Under the pieces are notes generated by a model. The model was not told the origin of the DNA. It was given only the letters and a program-made list of their open reading frames with translations, and ran no database searches. Source: Corylus avellana (Eukaryota; Streptophyta; Magnoliopsida; Fagales; Betulaceae). From it: 64,000 nt of DNA. Below, one piece after another: positions 34,839 to 48,622 of the stretch; the stretch's first letter is position 1; the number at the start of each line of letters is the position of its first letter. Where the stretch lies: positions 12,055,932 to 12,119,931 of the forward strand of contig NC_081548.1 of assembly GCF_901000735.1 (NCBI RefSeq), written 5' to 3'. The position numbers were made by a program, and so were the translations under genes.

Positions 34839-37800
34839 CGCCGACGTGATTGCCTTGAAGTTCTGCAAAAGCTCGTAAATTTTCGGGACAAACAATTTCG
34901 CTTCGGATCTGGCCATGTTGTTCGGCCTAGGGTTTCGGTCGTAGTTGTGAAAAAATACAACCTCCTCCGATTTGCCCAAAATTTTACGAGCGTGCTCAGT
35001 GCCTCGAGGCGATCATGTTGGTGGGTGGTTTTCAGAAATTCGAGTCGTTCCGGCCGGGATTCGGGCTCCTGTGAACTTTCAGAAAAACTTATCATTCGTT
35101 AGTGAAGTTTCGGTGGCAAACGAACTCGAATAGCTTCTTGCCACCCGCCGACATGATTGCCTCGATGTTCTGCACAAGCTCGTAAGTTTATGGGACAAAC
35201 AATTTCGCTTCGCATCTGACCATTTTGTTTGGCCTAGGGTTACGGTCCTACTTGTGAAAAAATAGAACCTGGTCCGATTTACCTAAAATTTTATGAGCGT
35301 GCTCAGTGCCTCAAGGCGATCATGTCGGTGTGTGGTTTTCAGAACTTCGAGTCATTCCGGCTGGGATTCGGGCTCTTGTGAACTTTCAGAAAAACTTATC
35401 GTTCGTTAGTGAAGTTGGGGGGGCAAATGAACTCGAATCGCTTCATGCCACCCGCCTACATGATTGCCTCGATGTTCTGCACAAGCTCATAAATTTACGG
35501 GACAAACAATTTCGCTTCGCATCTAACCATTTTGTTCGGGGTAGGGTTTCGGTCCTAGTTGTGAAAACATACAACCTCGTCCGATTCTCACGAAATTTTC
35601 CAAGCGTCCTCAATGCTTCGAGGCGATCATGTCGGTGGGTGGTACGAAGAAATTCGAGTCGTTCTGGCTATGATCAGGGCTTTTGTAAACTTTCAGGAAA
35701 AGTTATCGTTCGTTAGTGAAGATAGGGGGGCAAACAAACTCGAATCACTTCGTGCCACCCGCCGACATGATTGCCTTGAAGTTCTGCACCAGCTCGTAAA
35801 CTTTCGGGCCAAACAATTTCGCTTCGCATCTGACCATTTTGTTCGTCCTAGGGTTTCAGTCCTAGTTGTGAAAAAATACAAGCTCACCCGATTTGCCCGA
35901 AATTTTATGAGCGTGCTCAGTGCCTCGAGGCGATCATGTCGGTGGATGGTTTTCTGAAATTCGAGTCGTTCCGGCCGGGATCCGGGCTCTTGTGAACTTT
36001 CAGCAAAACTTATCGTTCGTTAGTGAAGTTGGGGGGGCAAATGAACTCGAATCGCTTCATGCCACCCGCCTACATGATTGCCTCAATGTTCTACACAAGC
36101 TCGTAAATTTACGGGACAAACAATTTCGCTTCGCATCTGACCATTTTGTTCGGGCTAAGGTTTCGGTCCTAAATGTGAAAATATACAACCTCGTCCGATT
36201 TTCACGAAATTTTCCAAGCGCCCTCAATACTTCGAGGCGATCATGTCGGCGGGTGGCAAGAAGAAATTCGAGTCGTTCTGGCTATGATCGGGGCTCTTGT
36301 GAACTTTCAGGAAAAGTTATCGTTCGTTAGTGAAGATAGGGGGGCAAACAAAGTCGAATCACTTGGTGCTACCTGCCGACATGATTGCCTTGAAGTTCTG
36401 AACAAGCTCGTAAACTTTCGGGCCAAACAATTTTGCTTCGCATCCGACCATTTTGTTCGGCCTAAGGTTTCACTCCTAGTTGTGAAAAAAAACAACCTCG
36501 CCCGATTTACCCGAAATTTCTGAGCCTGCTCAGTGCCTCGAGGCGATCATGTCGGTGGATGGTTTTCAGAAATTCGAGTCGTTCCGGCCGGGATTCGGGC
36601 TCTGGTGAACTTTCAGAAAAACTTATCGTTCGTTAGTGAAGTTTGGGTGGCAAACGAAGTCGAATCACTTCTTGCCACCCGCTGACATGATTGCCTTGAT
36701 GTTCTGCGCAAGCTCGTAAATTTACGGGACAAACAATTTCGCTTCGCATCTGACCATTTTGTTTGGCCTAGGGTTACGGTCCTAGTTGGCAAAAAATAGC
36801 ACCTCGTCCGATTTACTTCAAATTTTATGAGCGTGCTTAGTGCCTCGAGGCGATCATGTCGGTCTGTGGTTTTCAGAAATTCGAGTCGTTCCGGCTGTGA
36901 TTCGGACTCTTGTGAACTGTCAGAAAAACTTATCGTTCGTTAGTGAAGTTGGGGGGGCAAACGATCTTGAATCACTTCTTGCCACCCGCCGACATGATTA
37001 CCTCGATGTTCTGCACAAGCTCATAAATTTACGGGACAAACAATTTCGCTTCGCAATTGGCCATTTTGTTCAGCCTAGGGCTTCGATCCTAGTTGTGAAA
37101 AAATACAATCTCGTTTGATTTGCCTGATTCTCTAGGAGCGTGCTCAGTGCCTCGAGGCGATCATGTCGGGGGGTGGTTTTCAGAAATTTGAGTTGCTTCG
37201 GCCGGGATCCGGGCTCTTGTGAACTTTCAGCAAAACTTATCGTTCGTTAGTGAAGTTGGGGGGGCAAACGAACTCGAATCGCTTCGTGCCACCCACCTAC
37301 ATGACTGCCTCGACGTTCTGTACGAGCTCGTAAATTTACGGGACAAACAATTTTGCTTCGCATCTGACGATTTTGTTCGAGCTAGGGTTTCGGTCCTAGT
37401 TGTGAAAAAAAAAACCTTGTCCGATTTTCACAAAATTTTCCAAGCGTCCTCAATGCTTCGAGGCGATCATGTCAGCGGGTGGCACGAAGAAATTCGATTC
37501 GTTCTGGCTATGATCGGGGCTCTTGTGAACTTTCAAGAAAAGTTATCGTTCGTTAGTGAAGATAGGGGGGCAAACAAACTCAAATCACTTGGTGCCACCC
37601 GCCGACATGATTGCCTTGAAGTTCTGCACAAGCTCGTAAACTTTCGGGCCAAACAATTTCGCTTCGCATCTGACCATTTTGTTCGGCCTAGGATTTTGGT
37701 CCAAGTTGTGAAAAAATACAAGCTCGCCCGATTTGCCCGAAATTTGACGAGTGTGCTCAGTGCCTCGAGGCAATCATGTCGGTGGCCAGATTTCAAAAAT

Positions 37801-38449
37801 TCGAGTCGTTCCGGCCGGGATTTGGGCTCCTGTGGACTTTTAGAAAAACTTATCGTTCGTTAGTGAAGTTTGGGTGGTAAACGAAGTCGAATCACTTCTT
37901 GCCACCCGCTGACATGATTGCCTTGAAGTTCTACACAAGCTTGTAAACTTTCGGGCCAAACAATTTTCCTTCGCATCTGACCATTTAGTTCGGCCTAGGG
38001 CTTCAGTCCTAGTTGTGAAAAAATACAAGCTCGCCCGATTTGCCCGAAATTTTACGAGCGTGCTCAGTGCCTCGAGGCGATCATGTCGGTGGAAGGTTTT
38101 CTGAAATTTGAGTCGTTCTAGACGGGATTCGGGCTCTTGTGAACTATCAGAAAAACTTATCGTTCATTAGTGAAGTTGGGGGGGGAGGGGAAACGAACTC
38201 GAATCACTTCGTGCCACCCGCCGACATTATTGCCTCGAAGTTCTGCACAAGCTCGTAAACTTTTGGGACAAACAATTTCGCTTCGGATCTGGCCATTTTG
38301 TTCGGCCTAGGGTTTCCGTCCTAGTTGTGAAAAATACAACCTCGTCCGATTTGCCCGAAATTTTACGAGCGTGCTCAGTGCCTCAAGGCGATCATGTCGG
38401 TGGGTGGTTTTCAGAAATTCGAGTCGTTCCAACTGGGATCCGGGCTCTT

Positions 38450-41400
38450 GTAAACTTTCATAAAAACTTATCGTTCGTTAGTGAAGTTTGGGTGGTAAAC
38501 AAAGTCGAATCACTTCTTGCCTCCCGCCGACATGATTGCCTTGAAGTTCCACACAAGCTTGTAAACTTTCGGGCCAAAGAATTTCGCTTTGCATCTGACC
38601 ATTTAGTTCGGCCTAGGGTTTCAGTCCTAGTTGTGAAAAAACTACAAGCTCGCCCGATTTACCCGAAATTTTACGCGCGTGCTCAGTGCCTCGAGGCGAT
38701 CATGTCGGTGGATGGTTTTCTGAAATTTGAGTCATTCCGGACGGGATTTGGGCTCTTGTTAACTATCAGAAAAACTTATCGTTCATTAGTGAAGTTGGGG
38801 GGGGGGGCAAACGGACTCGAATCACTTCATGCCAGCCGCCGGCATGATTGCCTCGAAGTTCTGCACAAGCTCGTAAATTTTTGGGACAAACAATTTCGCT
38901 TCGGATCTGGCCATTTTGTTCGGCCTAGGGTTTCCGTCCTAGTTGTGAAAAAATACAACCTCGTCCGATTTGCCCGAAATTTTACGAGCGTGCTCAGTGC
39001 CTCAAGGCGATCATGTCGGTGGGTGGTTTTCAGAAATTCGAGTCGTTCCAACTGGGATCCGGGCTCTTGTAAACTTTCATAAAAACTTATCGTTCGTTAG
39101 TGAAGTTGGGGGGGCAAACGAACTCGAATCACTTCGCGCCACCTGCCGACATGATTGCCACGAAGTTCTGCACAAGGTCGTAAATTTTCGGGACAAACAA
39201 TTTCGCTTCGGATATGGCCATTTTGTTCGGCCTAGGGTTTCGGTCCTAGTTGTGAAAAAATACAACCTCGTCCGATTTGCCCGAAATTTTACGAGCGTGC
39301 TCAGTGCCTTGAGGGGATCATGTCGTTGGGTGGTTTTCAGAAATTCGAGTTGTTCCGGCCGGGATCCGGGCTCTTGTGGACTTTCAGAAAAACTTATCGT
39401 TCGTTAGTGAAGTTTGGGTGGTAAACAAAGTCGAATCACTTCTTGCCTCCCGCCGACATGATTGCCTTGAAGTTCCACACAAGCTTGTAAACTTTCGGGC
39501 CAAACAATTTCGCTTTGCATCTGACCATTTAGTTCGGCCTAGGGTTTCAGTCCTAGTTGTGAAAAAACTACAAGCTCGCCCGATTTGCCCGAAATTTTAC
39601 GCGCGTGCTCAGTGCCTTGAGGGGATCATGTCGTTGGGTGGTTTTCAGAAATTCGAGTTGTTCCGGCGGGATCCGGGCTCTTGTGGACTTTCAGAAAAAC
39701 TTATCGTTCGTTAGTGAAGTTTGGGTGGTAAACAAAGTCGAATCACTTCTTGCCTCCCGCCGACATGATTGCCTTGAAGTTCCACACAAGCTCGTAAACT
39801 TTCGGGCCAAACAATTTCGCTTTGCATCTGACCATTTAGTTCGGCCTAGGGTTTCAGTCCTAGTTGTGAAAAAACTACAAGCTCGCCCGATTTGCCCGAA
39901 ATTTTACGCGCGTGCTCAGTGCCTCGAGGCGATCATGTCGGTGGATGGTTTTCTGAAATTTGAGTCATTCCGGACGGGATTGGGCTCTTGTTAACTATCA
40001 TAAAAACTTATCGTTCATTAGTGAAGTTGGGGGGGGGGGCAAACGGACTCGAATCACTTCATGCCAGCCGCCGGCATGATTGCCTCGAAGTTCTGCACAA
40101 GCTCGTAAATTTTTGGGACAAACAATTTCGCTTCGGATCTGGCCATTTTGTTCGGCCTAGGGTTTCCGTCCTAGTTGTGAAAAAATACAACCTCGTCCGA
40201 TTTGCCCGAAATTTTACGAGCGTGCTCAGTGCCTCAAGGCGATCATGTCGGTGGGTGGTTTTCAGAAATTCGAGTCGTTCCAACTGGGATCCGGGCTCTT
40301 GTAAACTTTCATAAAAACTTATCGTTCGTTAGTGAAGTTGGGGGGGCAAACGAACTCGAATCACTTCGCGCCGCCTGCCGACATGATTGCCACGAAGTTC
40401 TGCACAAGGTCGTAAATTTTCGGGACAAACAATTTCGCTTCGGATATGGCCATTTTGTTCGGCCTAGGGTTTCGGTTCTAGTTGTGAAAAAATACAACCT
40501 CGTCCGATTTGCCCGAAATTTTACGAGCGTGCTCAGTGCCTTGAGGGGATCATGTCGTTGGGTGGTTTTCAGAAATTCGAGTTGTTCCGGCCGGGATCCG
40601 GGCTCTTGTGGACTTTCAGAAAAACTTATCGTTCGTTAGTGAAGTTTGGGTGGTAAACAAAATCGAATCACTTCTTGCCTCCCGCCGACATGATTGCCTT
40701 GAAGTTCCACACAAGCTTGTAAACTTTCGGGCCAAACAATTTCGCTTTGCATCTGACCATTTAGTTCGGCCTAGGGTTTCCGTCCTAGTTGTGAAAAAAC
40801 TACAAGCTCGCCCGATTTGCCCGAAATTTTACGCGCGTGCTCAGTGCCTCGAGGCGATCATGTCGGTGGATGGTATTCTGAAATTTGAGTCATTCCGGAC
40901 GGGATTTGGGCTCTTGTTAACTATCAGAAAAACTTATCGTTCATTAGTGAAGTTGGGGGGGGGGGGGCAAACGGACTCGAATCACTTCATGCCAGCCGCC
41001 GGCATGATTGCCTCGAAGTTCTGCACAAGCTCGTAAATTTTTGGGACAAACAATTTCGATTCGGATCTGGCCATTTTGTTCGGCCTAGGGTTTCCGTCCT
41101 AGTTGTGAAAAAATACAACCTCGTCCGATTTGCCCGAAATTTTACGAGCGTGCTCAGTGCCTCAAGGCGATCATGTCGGTGGGTGGTTTTCAGAAATTCG
41201 AGTCGTTCCAACTGGGATCCGGGCTCTTGTAAACTTTCATAAAAACTTATCGTTCGTTAGTGAAGTTGGGGGGGCAAACGAACTCGAATCACTTCGCGCC
41301 ACCTGCCGACATGATTGCCACGAAGTTCTGCACAAGGTCGTAAATTTTCGGGACAAACAATTTCGCTTCGGATCTGGCCATTTTGTTCGGCCTAGGGTTT

Positions 41401-41470
41401 CGGTTCTAGTTGTGAAAAAATACAACCTCGTCCGATTTGCCCGAAATTTTACGAGCGTGCTCAGTGCTTC
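38450..41470 (+). repeat. Trimeric higher-order repeat (order a-b-c-a-a-b-c-a-b-c)
   Basis: Three monomer variants can be told apart: a ('gggtggtaaacaaa', 'ttccacacaagct'), b ('gggggcaaacggactcg', 'gccagccgccggcatg') and c ('cttcgcgcc', 'ttgccacgaag'). They occur in the order a b c a a b c a b c. Segment 38827-39051 recurs at 40059 and 40987 (offsets 1,232 and 928), that is four and three monomers apart. Confidence 0.85.
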
Positions 41471-42149
41471 AAGGCAAATTGTTGGCGGGTGCCATGAAGA
41501 AATTCGAATCGTTCCTGCCATGCTCGAGGTTCTTGTGAACTTTCAGAAGAAGTTATCGTTCGTTAGTGAAGATGGGGCGATCAACTCGGTGGGTGCTTTA
41601 CAGAAATTTGAGTCGTTCCGGCCAGGATACGGGCTCTTGTGAACTTTCAAAAAATCTTATCGTTCGTTAGTGAAGTTGGGGGGCAAACAAACTCGAATCA
41701 CTTCGTGCCACCCGCCGACATGATTGCCTCAAAGTTCTGCACAAGCTCGTAAATTTTTAGGCCAAACAATTTCGCTTCGCTCTTGACCATTTTGTTTGGC
41801 CTAGGGGTTCGGTCCTTGTTGTGAAAAAATACAACCTCGTCCGATTTGCCTGAAATTTAACGAGCGTGCTCAGTGCCTCGAGACGATCATCTCGGTGGGT
41901 GGTTTCAGAAATTTGAGTTGTTCTGGCCATGGTCGGGGCTCTTTCGAACTTTCAGAAAAAGTTATCATTCGGTAGTGAAGATGGGGGGCAAACAAACTCG
42001 AATGACTTCGGGCCACCCGCCGACAAGATTGCCTCAAACTTCTCCACAAACTCGTAAATTTTTGGGCCAAACAATTTCGCTTCGCATCTGACCATTTTTT
42101 TTCGGCCTAGGGTTTCGGTCGAAGTTGTGAAAAAATACAACCTCGTCCG

Positions 42150-42185
42150 ATTTTCATGAAATTTTATGAGCTTGTGTAGAACTTT
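42150..42185. other. Gapless satellite orientation switch
   Basis: Plus-strand satellite 'ccgattttcatgaaatttt' runs to 'atgagc' and then continues 'ttgtgtagaactttgaag', which is the reverse complement of the other arm. The switch falls at the shared string AAATTTTAYGAGC, which both inverted arms of the monomer possess at equivalent positions. Confidence 0.85.
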
Positions 42186-45100
42186 GAAGCAATCATGTCA
42201 GCGGGTAGCACGAAGTGATTTGAGTTCGATTCCCCCACATCTTCACTAATGAACAATAACAGTTTCTGAATGTTAACAAGATCCCGATCCCGGCCGGAAC
42301 GGCTCGAATTTCGCCTCGAAGCACTAAGCACGCTTGTAAAATTTTGGGCAAATCAAATCAGGTTGTATTTTCTTACAACTAGGACCGAAACCCTAGGCCG
42401 AAGAAAATGGCCAGATGCGAAGCGAAATTGTTAGGCCCAAAAATTTACGGGCTTGTGCAGAACTTCGAGGCAATCATGTTGACGGATGGCACAAAGTGAT
42501 TCGAGTTCATTTTCCCCCCAATCTTCAAGAACGAATGATAATTGTTTCTGAATGTTAACAAGACCCTGATGCCGGCTGGAACGAATCAAATTTTGTCGTG
42601 CCTCCCGCCGACAAGATCGCCTCGAAGCACTAAGCACGCTCGTAAAATTTCAGGCAAATTAGACGAGGTTGTATTTTTTCACAACTAGAACCAAAACCCT
42701 AGGCCGAACAAAATGGTCAGATATGAGGCGAAATTGTTTGGCCCAAAAATTTATGAGCTTGTGCGAGACGAACAATCGTAAGTGAATTGCTTACGAAATT
42801 GTGAGTGTTGCCCCCCCCCCCCAATCTTCTGTAACAAACGATAACTGTTTCTGAATGTTAACAAGATCCCAATCCCGGCCGGAACGACTCGAATTTCATC
42901 GTGCCTCCCGCTGACATGATCGCCTCGAGTCACTGAGCACGCTCGTAAAATTTCTGGCAAATCGGACGAGGTTGTATTTTTTCACAACTAGGACCAAAAG
43001 CCTAGGCCGAACAAAATTGTCAGATGCGAAGCAAAATTGTTTGTCCCGAAAATTTACGGGCTTGTGCAGAACTTCAAGGCAATCAAGTCGGAGGGTGGCA
43101 CGAAGTGATTCGAGTTCGTATGCCCCCCCATCTTCAAGAACGAACGATAACTGTTTCTGAATGTTAACAAGACCCCGATGCCAGCCGGAACGAATCGAAT
43201 TTTTACGTGCCTCCCGCCGACATTATAGCCTCGAAGCACTGAGCACGCTCGTAAAATTTCCGGCAAATCTGACAAGGTTGTATTTTTTCACAACTAGGAC
43301 CAAAACCATAGGCCGAACAAAATGGTCAGATGTGAAGCAAAATTGTTTGTCCCAAAAATTTACGGGCTTGTACAGAACTTCGAGGCAATCATGTCGGCGG
43401 GTGGCACGAAGTTATTCGAGTTCGTTTTCCCCCTCCCCCATCTTCACTAACGAACGATAACTGTTTCTGAATGTTAACAAGAACCCGATCCCGGCCGGAA
43501 TGACTCAAATTTCATCATGCCTCCCGCCGACATGATCGCCTCGAGTCACTGAGCACGCTCGTAAAATTTCTGGCAAATCAGACGAGGTTGTATTTTTTCA
43601 CAACTACGACCGAAGCCCTAGGCCGAATAAAATGGTCAGTTTCGAAGTGAAATTGTTTTACCCAAAAATTGAAGAGTTTGTGCAGAACTTCGAGGCAATG
43701 ATGTTGGCGGGTGCCACGGAGTGATTCGAGTTCGCTTGCACCCCCATCTTCACTAATGAACGATAACGTTTTCTAAAAGTTAACAAGAGCCCCGATCCCG
43801 GCAGGAATGACTCGAATTTCTTCATGCCACCCACCGACATGATAGCCTCGAAGCACAGGGCATGCTCAAAAAATTTCAGGCAAATCGGACGAGGTTGTAT
43901 TTTTTTACAACTGAGACCGAAGCCCTAGGCTGAATAAAATGGTCAGTTGCGAAGCAAAATTGTTTAGCCTGAAAATTTACGAGCTTGTGTAGAACTTCGA
44001 AGCAATAAAGTCGGCGGGTGGCACGAAGTGATTTGAGTTCGTTTCCCCCACATCTTCACTAACGAACAATAACTGTTTCCGAATGTTAACAAGACCCCGA
44101 TCTCCGCCGGAACGGCTTGAATTTCACCTCGAAGCACTGAGCACGCTCGATAAAATTTTGAACAAATCGCACGAGATTGTATTTTTTCACAACTAAGACC
44201 AAAACCTTAGGCCTAACAACATGTTCAGATGCAAAGTGAAATTATTTGGCCCGAAAATTTACGAGCTTGTGCAGAACTTCGAGGCAACCATGTTAGCGGA
44301 TGCCACGAAGTGATTTGAGTTTGTTTGCCCCCCCATCGTCACTAACGAACGAATACTGTTTCTGAATGTTAACAAGACTATGATCCCATCTGGAACGGCT
44401 CAAATTTTGCCTTGAAACACAGAGAACGCTCATAAAATTTTGGGCAAATCGGATGAGGTTGTATTTTTTTAGAACTAGGATCGAAACCGGAGGCCGAACA
44501 AAATGGTCAGATGTGAAGCGAAATTGTTTGGCCCGAATTTTAAGCGCTTGTGCAGAACTTCGAGGCAATCATGTCGGCGGGTGGCACGAATTGATTCGAG
44601 TTCGTTTGCCCCCCATCTTCAAGAACGAACGATAACTATTTTTGAATGTTAACAAGACCCTGATGCCAGCCAGAACGAATCAAATTTTGTCGTGCCTCCT
44701 GCCGACATGATCGCCTCGAAGCACTGAGCAAGCTCGTAAAATTTCAGGCAAACCAGACGAGGTTGTATTGTTTCACAACTAGGACCAAAACCTTAGGCCG
44801 AACAAAATGGTCAGAAGCGAGGCGAAATTGTTTGGCTAAAAAATTTATGTGCTTGTGCAGAACTTCGACGCAATCATGTAGGCGGGTGGCACGAAGTTAT
44901 TCGAGTTCGTTTGCCCCCCACCCCCATCTTCACTAATGAACGATAACTGTTTCTGAATGTTAACAAGACCCCGTTCCCGGCCGAAACGAATCGAATTTTT
45001 ACGTCCCTCCCGCCGACATGATAGCCTAGAAACACTAAGCACGCTCGTAAAACTTCTGGTAAATCAGATGAGGTTGTATTTTTTCACAACTAGGACCAAA

Positions 45101-47065
45101 ACCATAGGCCGAACAAAATGGTCAGATGCGAAGCGAAATTGTTTGGCCCGAAAATGTACGGGCTTCTGCAGAACTTCGAGCCAATCATGTCGGCGGGTGG
45201 CACTAAGTGATTCGAGTTCGTATGCCCTCATCTTCAAGAACGAACGATAACTGTTTCTGAATGTTAACAACAACCTGATGCCGGCCAGAACGAATCGATT
45301 TTTTACGTGCCTCCCGCCGACATGATAGCCTCGAAGCACTGAGCACGCTCGTAAAATTTCTGGCAAATCAGATGAGGTTATATTTTTCACAACTGGGACC
45401 AAAACCCTAGGCCGAACAAAATGGTCAGATGCGAGGCAAAATTGTTTGGCCCAGAAATTTACGAACTTGTGCAGAACTTCGAGGCAATCATGTAGGCGGG
45501 TGGCACGAAGTTATTCGAGTTCGTTTGCCCCCCCCCCCCAATCTTCTGTAACAAACGATAACTGTTTCTGAATGTTAACAAGATCCCAATCCCGGCCGGA
45601 ACGACTCAAATTTCATCGTGCCTCCCGCTGACATGATCGCCTCGAGTCACTAAGCACGCTCGTAAAATTTCTGGCAAATCGGACGAGGTTGTATTTTTTC
45701 ACAACTAGGACCAAAGCCCTAGGCCGAATAAAATGGTCAATTGCGAAGTGAAATTGTTTTACCCTCAAATTGAAGAGCTTGTGCAGAACTTCGAGGCAAT
45801 CATGTCGGCTGGTGGCACGGAGTGATTCGAGTTTGCTTGCACCCCCATCTTCACTAACGACCGATAACATTTTCTGAAAGTTAACCAGTGCCCCGATTCC
45901 GACCGGAACGACTTGAATTTCTTCGTGCCACCCACCAACATGATTGCCTCGAACCACAGGGCACGCTCGTAAAATTTCAAGCAAATCGGATGAGGTTGTA
46001 TTTTTTCACAACTGGGACCGAAGCCCTAGGCCGACTAAAATGGTCAGTTGCGAAGAGAAATTGTTTAGCCCAAAAATTTACGAGCTAGTGTAGAACTTCG
46101 AGGCAATCATGTCGGCGGCTGGCACGAAGTGACTCGAGTTCGTATGCCCCCCATCTTCAAGAAGGAACGATAAATGTTTCTGAATGTTAACAAGACCCTG
46201 ATGCCGGCCGGAACAAATCGAATTTTTACGTGCCTCCCACCGACAAGATAGCCTCAAAGCACTGAGCACGCGACTAAAATTTTTGGCAAATCGTAAAAGG
46301 TTGTATTTTTTCACAACTAGGGCCAAAACCCTAGGCCAAACAAAATGGTCAGATGCGAAGCGAAATTGTTTTGCCCAAAAATTTATGAGCTTGTGCAAAA
46401 CTCGAGGCAATCATGTTGGGGGGTGCCAAAAGTGATTCGAATTCGCTTGCCCCCCCCCCCCATCTTCATTAACGAACGATAACTTTTTCTAAAAGTTAAC
46501 AAGAGCCCCGATCCCGACGGGAAAGACCCGAATTTCATCGTGCCACCCGCCGACAAGATCGCCTCGAAGCACTGAGCATTCTCGTCAAATTTTGAGAAAA
46601 TCGAAGGAGGTTATATTTTTTTACAACTAGGACCGAAACCTTAGGCCGAACAAAATTGTCAAATACGAAGCGAAATTGATTGGCCCAAAAATTTACGAGC
46701 TTGTGCAGAACTTCGAGGCAATCATGTCGGCAGGTGGCCCGAAGTTATTCGAGTATCTTTGCCCCCCCATCTTCACAAACGAGCAATAACTGTTTCTGAA
46801 TGTTAACCAGACCCCGATCCCAGCCGGAACGACTCGAATTTCGGCTCGAAGCACTGAGCACACTCGTAAAATTTTGGGCAAATCGGACGAGGTTGTATTT
46901 TTTTACCACTAGGACCGAAACCCTGCCTAACACAATGGTCATATGCGAAGTGAAATTATTTGGACCAAAAATTTACGGGCTTCTGCAGAACTTCGAGGCA
47001 ATCATGTTAGCGGGTGCCACGAAGTGATTCGAGTTCGTTTGCCCCCCCATCGTCACTAACGAACG

Positions 47066-47165
47066 NNNNNNNNNNNNNNNNNNNNNNNNNNNNNNNNNNN
47101 NNNNNNNNNNNNNNNNNNNNNNNNNNNNNNNNNNNNNNNNNNNNNNNNNNNNNNNNNNNNNNNNN
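47066..47165. other. Assembly gap (100 N)
   Basis: Exactly 100 N, followed by an unusually degraded monomer. Confidence 1.
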
Positions 47166-47460
47166 GAACCGCGGGTAAATCAATGTAGGGCGTGGGTGGC
47201 AACGGGTTATTCTCGAAGTTCGCTTGGCCTCCCCACCCCCCTGCTCTTGCACTCTATCTTCAATACTAGCTTAATGATAACCTGCTTCAATAAATGTTAA
47301 TAAAGTCCCGGATCCCGCTAAAATAATTCGGCTTCTGTAGCAAGATCAGTGAAAGTATGCTCAAAATTTTAAACAAATTGGATGAGGCTATATTTTTCCA
47401 AAACTAGGACTCCAAACCCCAGGCCTAACATAATGGTCAGATGTGAAGTGAGAAATTATT
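47166..47460 (-). repeat. Degraded satellite monomer beside a gap
   Basis: Recognisable as subtype S8 but with many small insertions and substitutions, e.g. 'ctccaaaccccaggcc' in place of 'ccgaaaccctaggcc'. Damage stops at about 47460. Position next to a gap suggests low-quality consensus rather than evolution. Confidence 0.55.
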
Positions 47461-48622
47461 TGGCCCAAAAATTTATGAGCTTGTGCAGAACCTCGAGGCA
47501 ATCATGTTAGCGGGTGCCACGAAGTGATCCGAGTTTGTTTGCCCCCCCATCGTCACTATCGAACGATAATTGTTTCGGAATGTTAACAAGACCCCGATGC
47601 TGGCTAGAACGAATGGAATTTTGTCATGCCTCCCGCTGACATGATCGCCTTGAAGCACTGAGCATGCTCGTAAAATTTCTGGATAATTATACGAGGTTGT
47701 ATTTTTTCACAACTAGGACCAAAACCCTAGGCCGAATAAAATGGTCAGATGCGAGGCGAAATTATTTGGCCCAAAAATTTAGGAGCTTGTGCAGAACTTC
47801 GTGGCAATCATGTAGGCGAGTGACACGAAGTTATTGATTCGTTTGCCCCAGCCCATCTTCACTAGCGAACGATAACTATTTCTGAATGTTAACAAGACCC
47901 GGATCCCAGCAGAAACGGCTCGAATTTTGCCTCGTAGCACTGAGCACGCTCGTAAAATTCCAAACAAATTGGACGAGATTATATTTTTCAAAAACTAGGA
48001 CCGGAACCCTAGGCCTAACAAAATAGTTAGATGTGAAGTGAAATTGTTTGGCCCAAAAATTTATGAGCTTGTGCAGAACTTCGAGGCAATCATGTCAGTG
48101 GGTGCCATGAAGTGATTCGAGTTCGTTTGCCCCCCCATCGTCACTAACGAACGATAATTGTTTCTGAATGTTAACAAGACCCCGATCTTGGCCGGAACGG
48201 CTCAAATTTTGGCTCAAAGCACTGAGCATGCTCGTAAAATTTCGGACAAACTGGCCGAGGTTGTATTTTTTCACAACTAGGACCGAAACCCTAGGCCGAA
48301 CAAAATGGTCAGATCCGAAGCGAAATTGTTTGGCCCGAAAATTTTTGGGCTTGTGCAGAAATTCGAGGCAATCATGTTGGCGGGTGGCACGATGTGATTC
48401 GAGTTCGTTTGCCCCCCATCTTCAAGAACGAATGATAATTGTTTCTGAATGTTAACAAGACCCTGATGCTGGCCGGAACAAATCAAATTTTGTCGTGCCT
48501 CTCGCCGACATGATCGCCTCGAAGCACTGAGCACGCTCGTAAAATTTCTGGCAAATCAGACGAGGTTGTCTTTTTTCACAACTAGGACCAAAACCCTAGG
48601 CCGAACAAAATGGTCAGATGCG

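Larger units (their letters stand above)
26718..42165 (+). repeat. Satellite block S7, subtype W, plus orientation
   Basis: About 50 monomers of ~307 bp with W diagnostics ('gtgaagttgggggggcaaac', 'cctcgaggcgatcatgtcgg', 'ggatccgggctcttgtgaac'). Frames up to 251 codons (38327-39082) result from in-phase monomers. Irregular units include one lacking the telobox spacer near 31580-31605 and a truncated unit at about 41565-41590 where the G-run jumps straight to the next arm. Gaps lie at 30427-30526, 34558-34577 and 34813-34838. Confidence 0.95.
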
